Assembly (NCBI GenBank): GCA_964496575.1
Contig: CAZCAC010000206.1
Span: 1 to 7,804, forward strand
Reading direction: 5' to 3'
Length of the DNA: 7,804 nucleotides
Source: CAZCAC01 sp964496575
GTDB taxonomy: Bacteria > Planctomycetota > UBA1135 > GCA-002686595
Part shown: positions 1-5,768 of the stretch, in pieces
How positions within the stretch are numbered: the stretch's first letter is position 1
How the letters are laid out: every line of letters starts with the position of its first letter
Position numbers and translations under genes: made by a program
The notes under the pieces: generated by a model
What the model saw: only the letters and a program-made list of their open reading frames with translations
What the model was told of the DNA's origin: nothing
Databases searched by the model: none

Positions 1-1479
1 GGTCGCCTCCTCGGGGGCGGCTCCAATCGAGCCCAGCGCCTCGCGATGACCCTGCCTCGGATCGTACAGGAGCAGCTTCTCGCCCTCCTCCAGTCCTTCG
101 ACGACCTGAACGAAGTGAGCGTTGTTCTTGCCCACGACCACGTCTCGTTCCTCGATCACGCCGTCGCTATGGACGAAGCAGAAATGGCGGTCGCCTTCGG
201 GCAGTACCGCGTGAATCGGGACCTGCAGAGTATCGGCGATCTCCTCGACCTGGATCTCCGCCCGGGCGGTGACCCCGGCGCGCAGCTCCACCTCGGTGGG
301 ATCCATGGTCACTTCCACGCGGAAGGTCTTGTTGGTCTCGTCGTCCCAGCTCTGCGATGAAGCGACGGTGGCGATCTCGGTCACCTTGGCGGGAAAGGTG
401 AGCCCCTTGTGCGTCTCGATGGTGACGATCACCGGCATGTCGAGCGCGACGAGGTCGATGTCCGCCTCGTGGACCTGGATCAGGACCTGCATCTCGTTCA
501 GGTCGGGCAGAGTGATCGCCGTGTTCCCCTGGCGCAGCGAGTTGCCGACCTTGATCTGATCGCGGTACCAGGGACGGCTCGGATCGCCGTAATGCACGAC
601 ACCATCCTGCGGAGCTCGCAAGGTCATGTGCTCCAGCTCCTCGTTCAAGGCTGCGATGCGCATCTTGGTCGAGTTGACTCGCCGCTCCTGCTGAGTGACC
701 TGCGCCTTCTTCTGCTTGAGGTTGATGGCGGCCTTGATGTGAGCGTTCTCCAGGTCACGCTCGGCATCCTTGACCGCCGCGCGGAGCTTGGTCAGCTCCA
801 TGCGGTGGGTGTGCGTCTCGTAGAGATCGAGGTCGCGCTTGGCGTTCTCGACGTTGATCTCGGCCTCACGCAGGTTGATCCGCTCCGCCTCGACCTCGAT
901 CGCGGTGAGGAAGCCCTCCTTCTCCAGCTCGGGAACACGCTCGAAGCGCTCCTTGGCGCGCTGGTGCTCGGACTCCGCCTTCTCATAGGCGAGATTCTTC
1001 TTGCGCAGCTCGTTCGGCGCTTCGCCCTTCTCGTAGCGTTCGAGACCCAGCCCGGCCAGCTCCAGCGCGAGTTCGGCCTTCTCGATGACCGTCTCGTTGT
1101 CACGCTCCTGGATGCCGAGCTCGGCCGCGCCCGCCTCCTGCTCCATCACGAACTGGATCAGGCTGGTCTCCAGCTCACCGATCTGGTTCTCCAGCTCGGT
1201 CTTGTCGAACTCGACCAGGACGTCATTCTCCTTCACCTCGCTCCCTTCATCGATCAGCCAGGTGATGGTGCCCTCGCGCTCGAACTTCGGTTTGATCCGG
1301 ACCGAGTTCTTCGCCTTGAGGTAACCGTTCTCGGTGACGACGATCCGCAGATTCCCACTCCGCGTGGTGAAGAGGCTCTTCGACGAGACCTCTTCTGCCC
1401 GGGTGGTCTCGACCATCACCGTCTTCCAGCCCGCGGCCACGAGGATCAGCACTACTACCACTATCAGCAGTCGTTTCAT
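1..1479 (-). CDS. HlyD/MacA-type periplasmic adaptor (membrane fusion protein) of a tripartite exporter, 3' end off window
   Basis: The frame is open from an ATG at 1479 to the window edge (493 codons, no stop), so the C-terminus is missing. It would bridge an inner-membrane pump and the TolC-like channel encoded just upstream. Residues 1-18 are a short basic end plus one hydrophobic segment (MKRLLIVVVVLILVAAGW), an N-terminal anchor or uncleaved signal. Residues about 42-98 form the first lipoyl-like half (GTITWLIDEGSEVKENDVLVEFD). About 100-280 are charged, heptad-rich helix typical of the adaptor hairpin. The second lipoyl half starts near 284 (MTLRAPQDGVVHYG). A beta-barrel part follows (VHEADIDLVALDMPVIVTIE), then a membrane-proximal part containing VPIHAVLPEGD. 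This domain order is standard for the HlyD/RND-adaptor superfamily. The start overlaps the stop of the channel gene (ATGA), implying translational coupling; purine-rich GTGGGG and AAGGGG lie just upstream. Whether the partner pump is an ABC (MacB-like) or RND protein cannot be told here. Confidence 0.9.
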   Translation of the reverse strand, partial: MKRLLIVVVVLILVAAGWKTVMVETTRAEEVSSKSLFTTRSGNLRIVVTENGYLKAKNSVRIKPKFEREGTITWLIDEGSEVKENDVLVEFDKTELENQIGELETSLIQFVMEQEAGAAELGIQERDNETVIEKAELALELAGLGLERYEKGEAPNELRKKNLAYEKAESEHQRAKERFERVPELEKEGFLTAIEVEAERINLREAEINVENAKRDLDLYETHTHRMELTKLRAAVKDAERDLENAHIKAAINLKQKKAQVTQQERRVNSTKMRIAALNEELEHMTLRAPQDGVVHYGDPSRPWYRDQIKVGNSLRQGNTAITLPDLNEMQVLIQVHEADIDLVALDMPVIVTIETHKGLTFPAKVTEIATVASSQSWDDETNKTFRVEVTMDPTEVELRAGVTARAEIQVEEIADTLQVPIHAVLPEGDRHFCFVHSDGVIEERDVVVGKNNAHFVQVVEGLEEGEKLLLYDPRQGHREALGSIGAAPEEAT

Positions 1480-3071
1480 TGACCCCACATCCCCTTCTCA
1501 TCGATGAACAGGATCCCCATGTCGCGCAAGAGCTGCAGTCGGGCGATCTCGTGGTTCACCTGTTCGTTGATCAAGCTGTTGCGCGCATCGAGCAGCGCCT
1601 CTTCCGCTTCCACCACGTCCCGGTTCGAGATCTCCCCCTGCTCGAAGCGGATACGCGCGATCTTGACGTTCTTCTCCTGCCCGGTGATCAGCTCCCGCTG
1701 GATATCGAGGCTCTGACGGCGCCGTTCCAGCTCCCGGAAGGCACTGGCGATCTCCACCTTCAGGTTGTCCTTGAACTCCTCGAAGAAGCGCAGCTCCTGG
1801 ACGTGCGCGATCTGGGCCGCGCGGTAGGCGTTGCGCTCGCCGACGCGATCGACGGGTAGACCGAGGGTCAGACCAGCAGTGAACGAATCGCCGGCCAGCT
1901 GCTGGTCGAGAAAACTCCCTTCCGGCCCCGCGGAGGCGTTGAATCCGGCAGTGAAGTCGAGATCGGGACGCAGCGAGTCGGCGGAGTGCCGAACGCCTCG
2001 GGCGCTGTCCTCCAGCTGCTCCTTCCGGTTCAGGAGGTCGAGGCGGTTGAGCAGCGCGACGCGAATCGCCTCGGAGACCTCGAAGCTGTCCGGAACGAAC
2101 TCGGGCGCGTCCCCCACCACGTCGATCTTCTCGGTCTCGGGCAAGCCGAGAAAGATCCGGAAGCGGTCGAGGGCGAGCTGGATGTCCTCCTCGGCGGCGA
2201 TCAGCGCGTCCATCGAAGTCAACTCGCTTCGCCGGGCGCGGAGGACGTCGAGCTCCTTGACGCGACCGACTTCGAAGAGCGCTTCGGCCTGCCTCCGACC
2301 GAAGACGAACCGTTCCAGGTTCTGGACCAGGTTGGCGACCGACTGCTTGCGCTGGACGAGCTGGTAGTAGCGGCTGGCGACGTCGATCGAAAAGTCCTCG
2401 CGAAAGAGCTCGAAGTTGCGAATCGCGTAGACCAGGTTTCGCTCGGCCTGCACCAGCGGTTCGTGGCTGATCTCGTGGCCGGCTCCGCGCAGGAGCGGCT
2501 GCGTCAGCTGAATCCTCGCCGTGGTCGTGAACTGGCCATCGCCGCCCAGCTCATCGAAGCCCCCGCCCGCTCCGAGCGAGAGCGTCCCGCCCCACGGCAG
2601 GATCTGGTCGAGCCCGGCGTCGAACCCCGCGTCTTGCGCGGTGGGCAGGTTGTCCGCGTCGGCGAAGAGATAGCGGAGCGTCAGCGACAGCTGTGGAGTG
2701 AAGCGGTGGCGCACGCTGGCCAGCGACAACGCCTGGAGGTAGAGCCCTTCGATCTGACTCTGGTAGCCTCGATTGCCCGCCACCGCCAGCTCGAGCGCTT
2801 CGGCCAGGGTGAGCACGCGACGAAGCGGCTCGGCGGGCGGAGTCGTCTCCGGCACATCGTCCACCTCGGGAGGCGGAGCCGGTGCGACTTCGGGGAAGAC
2901 GACACTCTCCTGGCGGCCGCCGAGGACGCGAGCCGTACCATCGGTCAGGATGTCTTCGGCGACGCGGTCGGCGCGCCGCACGTGGTCGTCCACGGAGCAA
3001 GCTCCGAGGAGAACCGAAGCGGCGAGGCCAGCCACGAGTGATGCGGGCAAACGCGGGGCTTCGTCGGGCAC
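1476..3071 (-). CDS. TolC-family outer-membrane efflux channel, predicted lipoprotein
   Basis: The 531-residue protein is of usual size for an outer-membrane efflux protein. Residues 9-25 are a hydrophobic signal ending in the lipobox LLGAC, so Cys25 is the probable lipidation site. An acidic and proline-rich linker follows at about 60-82. Two OEP-type repeats follow: the first begins with LTLAEALELAVAGN (87-100) and includes QPLLRGAG (191-198), and the second begins near 339 with ALLNRLDLLNRKEQLEDSA. Long amphipathic helices rich in E, R and Q (220-300 and 410-515) fit the periplasmic tunnel. The start is GTG at 3071. It is the first possible start after an in-frame stop at about 3114-3116, and no clear Shine-Dalgarno precedes it. 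The n-region is oddly acidic (PDEAPR), so a start slightly inside is possible. The gene leads an operon with the adaptor gene, which overlaps its stop by four bases. Substrate is unknown. Confidence 0.9.
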   Translation of the reverse strand: MPDEAPRLPASLVAGLAASVLLGACSVDDHVRRADRVAEDILTDGTARVLGGRQESVVFPEVAPAPPPEVDDVPETTPPAEPLRRVLTLAEALELAVAGNRGYQSQIEGLYLQALSLASVRHRFTPQLSLTLRYLFADADNLPTAQDAGFDAGLDQILPWGGTLSLGAGGGFDELGGDGQFTTTARIQLTQPLLRGAGHEISHEPLVQAERNLVYAIRNFELFREDFSIDVASRYYQLVQRKQSVANLVQNLERFVFGRRQAEALFEVGRVKELDVLRARRSELTSMDALIAAEEDIQLALDRFRIFLGLPETEKIDVVGDAPEFVPDSFEVSEAIRVALLNRLDLLNRKEQLEDSARGVRHSADSLRPDLDFTAGFNASAGPEGSFLDQQLAGDSFTAGLTLGLPVDRVGERNAYRAAQIAHVQELRFFEEFKDNLKVEIASAFRELERRRQSLDIQRELITGQEKNVKIARIRFEQGEISNRDVVEAEEALLDARNSLINEQVNHEIARLQLLRDMGILFIDEKGMWGQ

Positions 3072-3322
3072 GAGGCGATCAGTTTTCCAGTGGTGAAAGA
3101 GGCGTCGATCGGGGGGGCCTCATCCATCTCGGGCGAACTGGGGAGAACCAGCGTACCCGAGGGAACTCGGCGGGTAACTCCACCTCGAGTGGCTTTTCGG
3201 ATCGAGACGGACGAATGATCCGGAGGACTGTTCTCCGAAATCCAGAAAAATGGCCTCCGCGTGCTCCGTGCCGCGATCGGGACGACGAGGCCCGTCACTC
3301 CCTGCCGGGATGGAGTCGCTAT

Positions 3323-3354
3323 CGGGCGAGTCCTACAATGCAGGGCTCCTGACA
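3323..3354 (+). repeat. Left arm of long imperfect inverted repeat
   Basis: The 32-nt arm matches the reverse complement of 3530-3561 at 27 positions by my hand alignment. It includes a perfect 16-nt core TGCAGGGCTCCTGACA at 3339-3354. The five mismatches lie in the outer half. An uninterrupted 16-nt inverted match this close together is not expected by chance in a window of this size. Confidence 0.8.
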
Positions 3355-3370
3355 TAGGTGCGTGGAGTGG

Positions 3371-3389
3371 CGGCATTGGCCGAATGCCG
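3371..3389. repeat. Short hairpin inside the inverted-repeat element
   Basis: CGGCATT and AATGCCG form a perfect 7-bp stem around a five-base loop (GGCCG). No run of T follows on either strand, so a role as an intrinsic terminator is not supported. It may be a structural part of the surrounding element. Confidence 0.4.
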
Positions 3390-3496
3390 TTCATTCACGA
3401 TGAGGGGGTGCGTCATAAGGTATGCAACGCTTTGACGGGGGCCGCGATCGACACCGACCAGGGAGCGAGCCCGACACGCCGTTTCCCTGCTGAGCC

Positions 3497-4834
3497 ATGA
3501 GCGGATGGTTGCATGAATCGGGGCGCATGTGTCAGGAGCCCTGCAATGGAGCACCCCCCCGGCGGTCGCCCCGAGTGACCGTGTGTGAGATGTCCGCAGA
3601 CGAGCACTACCTGAAGCGGGAGCTCTACTCCCTGGTCCGCGAGGACGCGACGGTCTTCGAATTCCTTCAGGAGGGTGCGCTCGACGGGATCTGGTACCGC
3701 GACCTCGAGCGGTCGGGGAATGAGTGGATGAGTCCTCGCTTCTGGAGCACGCTCGGCTACGACCCCGAGGAGAAGCAGCACCTCTGCTCGGAGTGGCAGG
3801 AGCTGATCCATCCCGACGACCTGAAGACGATCACGACCAGCTTCCAGCGACACTGCGAGGATCCAGGCTCTCCATACGACCAGCTCGTCCGCTTTCGACA
3901 TCGAGACGGGCACACGGTCTGGATCCGCTGCCGCGGCGTCGCCATTCGAGACTCGGAGGGCAGGCCGCTCCGAATGCTCGGTGGACACTTCGACCTCACG
4001 GAGCAGAAGAATGCGGAAGAACAGCTCCTGCGCCTGGGCGAGCGGTTCCAGCTCGCAGTGGGCTCGGCGGGAATCGGGATCTGGGATCTCGACCTGGTCA
4101 ACAACGAGCTGTACTGGGACGAGCGGATGTTCGAGCTCTACGGGGTGGACCGGGAGGAGTTCCAGGGCGCTTACGACGCGTGGCGGCGGGGCCTGCATCC
4201 GGATGATTCGGAGCGAACCGACTGCGAGGTGCTGGACGCCATCCAGGGCAAGCGGGAGTTCGACACCGAGTTTCGGGTGATACGGGTCGACGGCGAGGAA
4301 CGGGTGATCAAGGCGTTCGCGAAGGTCGTGCGCGGCGAAGGCGGACAGCCACACCGCATGATCGGGGTGAACTGGGACATCACTGATCAGCGACGCATGG
4401 AGTCGGATCTGCACCAGCTGGCGACGACCGATCCATTGACCGGCATCACCAATCGACGGCAGTTCATCGATCGCGCCGAGGAGGAACTGACGCGGGCCGC
4501 GCGCTACGGCAATCGGGCCAGCCTCGGTCTCCTCGACATAGACCGCTTCAAGCAAATCAACGACTCCGGTGGCCACGACGCCGGAGACGCCGTGCTGAGA
4601 GCGCTCGCCGCGGAGTGCCGAGACCAGCTGCGGGCGTCCGACATCGTCGCCCGCCTCGGTGGCGACGAGTTCGCCGTCGTCCTTCTGCACACGGAGCTCG
4701 ACGAGGCCACGATGATCCTCGACCGGCTGCGCGAGACGCTGGAGAGGCTGCTGGTGCAGACCTCGACGGGAGCGTTTCCTTTCACCGTAAGCATCGGCGT
4801 GACCGAGACGCGAGGGGGAGGAGGATCTCGATGA
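3497..4834 (+). CDS. PAS-PAS-GGDEF diguanylate cyclase, C-terminus displaced by a frameshift
   Basis: The protein would make cyclic di-GMP from two GTP in the cytoplasm; no membrane segment is visible. Residues about 52-170 form a first PAS_3-type sensor (IHPDD at 104-108, ending GGHFDLTEQK), and 180-298 a second (GLHPDD at 232-237, ending GVNWDITDQRR). The cyclase domain starts at about 308 (LATTDPLTGITNRRQF). It has the metal-binding DIDRFKQIND (347-356), an inhibitory-site RxxD (RASD, 379-382) five residues before an intact GGDEF (388-392), and SIGVTE (432-437). Reading then becomes TRGGGGSR and stops at 4832-4834. The family's conserved ending is present in the next frame up to 4910, so the full protein would be about 470 residues. 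ATG 3497 is the longest start. ATG 3590 (MSADEHYLKREL) is likelier, because the intervening codons overlap an inverted repeat and resemble no domain; neither start has a clear Shine-Dalgarno. Divergent from the efflux operon. Confidence 0.85.
   Translation: MSGWLHESGRMCQEPCNGAPPRRSPRVTVCEMSADEHYLKRELYSLVREDATVFEFLQEGALDGIWYRDLERSGNEWMSPRFWSTLGYDPEEKQHLCSEWQELIHPDDLKTITTSFQRHCEDPGSPYDQLVRFRHRDGHTVWIRCRGVAIRDSEGRPLRMLGGHFDLTEQKNAEEQLLRLGERFQLAVGSAGIGIWDLDLVNNELYWDERMFELYGVDREEFQGAYDAWRRGLHPDDSERTDCEVLDAIQGKREFDTEFRVIRVDGEERVIKAFAKVVRGEGGQPHRMIGVNWDITDQRRMESDLHQLATTDPLTGITNRRQFIDRAEEELTRAARYGNRASLGLLDIDRFKQINDSGGHDAGDAVLRALAAECRDQLRASDIVARLGGDEFAVVLLHTELDEATMILDRLRETLERLLVQTSTGAFPFTVSIGVTETRGGGGSR
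3530..3561 (-). repeat. Right arm of long imperfect inverted repeat
   Basis: This is the partner of 3323-3354, with perfect core TGTCAGGAGCCCTGCA at 3530-3545 and a C7 run at 3554-3560 near the outer end. It falls inside the longest reading of the cyclase gene (residues about 12-22) but before the better-supported inner start at 3590. Confidence 0.8.
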
Positions 4835-4910
4835 GATCCTCAAGAGAGCGGATCAGGCGCTCTACCGGGCGAAGAGCACCGGCCGGAACCGGGTGGTCAG
4901 GGCGCCGTAA
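4811..4910 (+). pseudogene. Out-of-frame C-terminal end of the GGDEF domain
   Basis: From 4830 the +1 frame reads DEILKRADQALYRAKSTGRN and then RVVRAP before TAA at 4908-4910. KRADQALYRAKSTGRN is the typical closing helix and strand of GGDEF domains. Removing one G from the five-G run at 4814-4818 joins both frames as TETRGEEDLDEILKRAD without any stop. The shift is therefore a single-base insertion or a sequencing/assembly error at that run. The restored stop lies seven bases from the stop of the convergent TetR gene, the tight packing seen elsewhere in the window. Confidence 0.85.
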
Positions 4911-4917
4911 TCGAGCT

Positions 4918-5613
4918 TCAGGTCGTGTTCAGGATCCGCTCCAGGCCGTCCAGGATCAGGTCCAACCCGAAGGCGAACTCGGTCTCGTACGGTCCCGCGT
5001 CCCCGCGCTCGTCTCCGCCGGTCCCAGCGTCCAGGACGTACTCCATCATCTCGACCAGGTGCGGGTACTCGCCGGCGAGGATCTGCGGGGCGAGGCCCTC
5101 CACCATCTCGGGGCGTTCCTCCCGCTCGAATGGCCAGTTCACCTCCTGCTGCGTGAAGCCGTAGATGTAGCTGTCCAGAGTGAGGAACGCGTGGTAGGCC
5201 GTCTCGATCGGGAAGCCCGCGCCGCGCAGCGTCCCGATCACGGCGTCGCAGTGCCTGAATCTCGCGGCCCCCGAGGTGACGCGCGACTCGATCAGCGCGG
5301 GCGCCCAGGTGTGGCGCAATAGCACCTCGTGGGCCGAGATCGCCCGCCCGCGCATGGCTCGCTTCCAGTCGATTCCGTCGGCGGGCACGTCGATCTCGTC
5401 CATGATCCGGTCGATCATGCCGTCCAGGATCTCGTCCTTGTTCGCCACGTGGTTGTAGAGCGACATCGCTTCGACCCCGAGCTCGGCTCCGAGGCGGCGC
5501 ATCGACAAGGAGCCGAGCCCGCTCCGATCCGCGAGCGCGACGGCGGCCTGCAGGATGAGCTCCCGGTTCAGCGGGGAACGGGTGGTCGCGGCCGGGTCGC
5601 TCGTGTTCGCCAT
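4918..5613 (-). CDS. TetR-family transcriptional repressor (TetR_C_1-like)
   Basis: The 231-residue protein has an N-terminal TetR DNA-binding domain. LILQAAVALADRSGLGSLSM (19-38) leads into the helix-turn-helix RRLGAELGVEAMSLYNHVAN (39-58), followed by KDEILDGMID. The all-helical remainder, with a long alanine-, leucine- and glutamate-rich ligand-binding part ending GLDLILDGLERIL, resembles the tetracycline-repressor-like C-terminal class rather than AcrR. The ATG at 5613 has a GAGG five bases upstream. It is divergent from the dehydrogenase gene at 5769, and the 155-base gap carries a cluster of palindromic sites that fits its operator. It probably represses the dehydrogenase and possibly itself, and is released by a small molecule that cannot be named from sequence. 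Its stop is convergent with and seven bases from the restored cyclase end. Confidence 0.92.
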   Translation of the reverse strand: MANTSDPAATTRSPLNRELILQAAVALADRSGLGSLSMRRLGAELGVEAMSLYNHVANKDEILDGMIDRIMDEIDVPADGIDWKRAMRGRAISAHEVLLRHTWAPALIESRVTSGAARFRHCDAVIGTLRGAGFPIETAYHAFLTLDSYIYGFTQQEVNWPFEREERPEMVEGLAPQILAGEYPHLVEMMEYVLDAGTGGDERGDAGPYETEFAFGLDLILDGLERILNTT

Positions 5614-5667
5614 GGGAGCCTCGCTCGGGAGGGGGTCGGGATTGCAGGATTCTCGGGGCTCGAGTGG

Positions 5668-5696
5668 TTGACAGGCCCGGGAGGAGAGCGTAACTT
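5668..5696 (+). promoter_or_regulatory. Sigma-70-type promoter of the dehydrogenase gene
   Basis: A perfect TTGACA (5668-5673) is followed after exactly 17 bases by TAACTT (5691-5696), which keeps the key T, A and final T of the -10 consensus. Transcription would begin near 5703, inside the operator cluster and about 65 bases before the ATG at 5769. The strong -35 with a weak -10 overlapped by palindromes suits a repressed promoter. Confidence 0.65.
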
Positions 5697-5719
5697 ACGC
5701 AGTAAGCTTACGCTGTAAG
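5688..5719. promoter_or_regulatory. Tandem operator cluster for the adjacent TetR-family repressor
   Basis: Two 13-bp units lie head to tail without a gap: CTTACGCAGTAAG (5694-5706) and CTTACGCTGTAAG (5707-5719). Each is a CTTAC-N3-GTAAG palindrome, and their junction GTAAGCTTAC is itself a perfect palindrome. The left unit also overlaps GCGTAACTTACGC (5688-5700), a palindrome around its central C. The cluster covers the -10 and predicted start of the plus-strand promoter. TetR-type dimers bind such short inverted repeats, and two dimers could bind side by side. Assignment to the neighbouring regulator is inferred from position. Confidence 0.8.
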
Positions 5720-5768
5720 TATCGACGGAAATCCGGGGACCACCCCCACCAACGCCCAGGTTCGGAGC

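Larger units (their letters stand above)
3072..3496. other. Divergent intergenic region between the efflux operon and the diguanylate cyclase
   Basis: No convincing gene is present here; open frames on both strands lack plausible start context and recognisable domains. The region must hold the promoters of two divergent units, but I could not identify a good -35/-10 pair on either strand. The half nearer the cyclase holds the left arm and interior of a long inverted repeat and a small hairpin (separate entries). If the cyclase really starts at 3590, the non-coding region extends to 3589 and contains the whole inverted-repeat element. Confidence 0.6.
3315..3569. mobile_element. Candidate MITE-like element (non-autonomous, inverted-repeat-bounded)
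   Basis: Two 32-nt inverted arms (27/32 identical) enclose about 175 bases without a convincing gene. The five-base word GTCGC occurs at 3315-3319 and again at 3565-3569, each exactly three bases outside an arm, which could be a target-site duplication. Five bases in GC-rich DNA can also match by chance. No transposase lies in the window, so any mobilisation would be in trans. Alternatives are a large regulatory or cruciform-forming palindrome or a fragment of an insertion sequence. The repeat itself is seen directly; the mobile-element reading is inference. Confidence 0.35.

Noticed and set aside
409..1482. Long plus-strand open frame of 357 codons opposite the adaptor gene
   Set aside because: Its translation is leucine/aspartate/valine-rich shadow sequence without any domain, while the minus strand gives a complete adaptor domain order and an ATGA coupling with its neighbour.
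1986..3041. Plus-strand open frame of 351 codons opposite the TolC-like gene
   Set aside because: It is the antisense of an unambiguous outer-membrane efflux protein and shows no recognisable motif.
3261..3500. Small plus-strand frame (79 codons, GTG start) whose TGA overlaps the ATG at 3497
   Set aside because: The ATGA overlap looks like coupling, but the frame has no ribosome binding site or domain, runs through an inverted-repeat arm and has weak third-position GC bias. The downstream ATG is probably not the real start.
3422..3514. Integron attC-like site, from ATGCAAC and GTTGCAT inside the inverted-repeat element
   Set aside because: The words do not match the RYYYAAC/GTTRRRY core consensus, they are asymmetrically placed, and no integrase or cassette array is present.
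4811..4834. Programmed +1 frameshift like that of release factor 2 (purine-rich AGGAGG shortly before an in-frame TGA)
   Set aside because: A Shine-Dalgarno-like AGGAGG does precede CGA-TGA, but the tRNA on CGA cannot re-pair in the +1 frame. Slipping on GGG would have to happen before the stimulator. A one-base insertion or read error is simpler; only protein data could revive this.
3413..4843. Minus-strand open frame of 476 codons opposite the diguanylate cyclase
   Set aside because: It is antisense to a clear PAS-PAS-GGDEF protein, a known side effect of GC-rich codon use.
4615..5322. Plus-strand frame of 235 codons spanning the cyclase end and the TetR gene
   Set aside because: It is arginine-rich shadow translation crossing two well-supported genes and does not contain the displaced GGDEF ending, which is in another frame.
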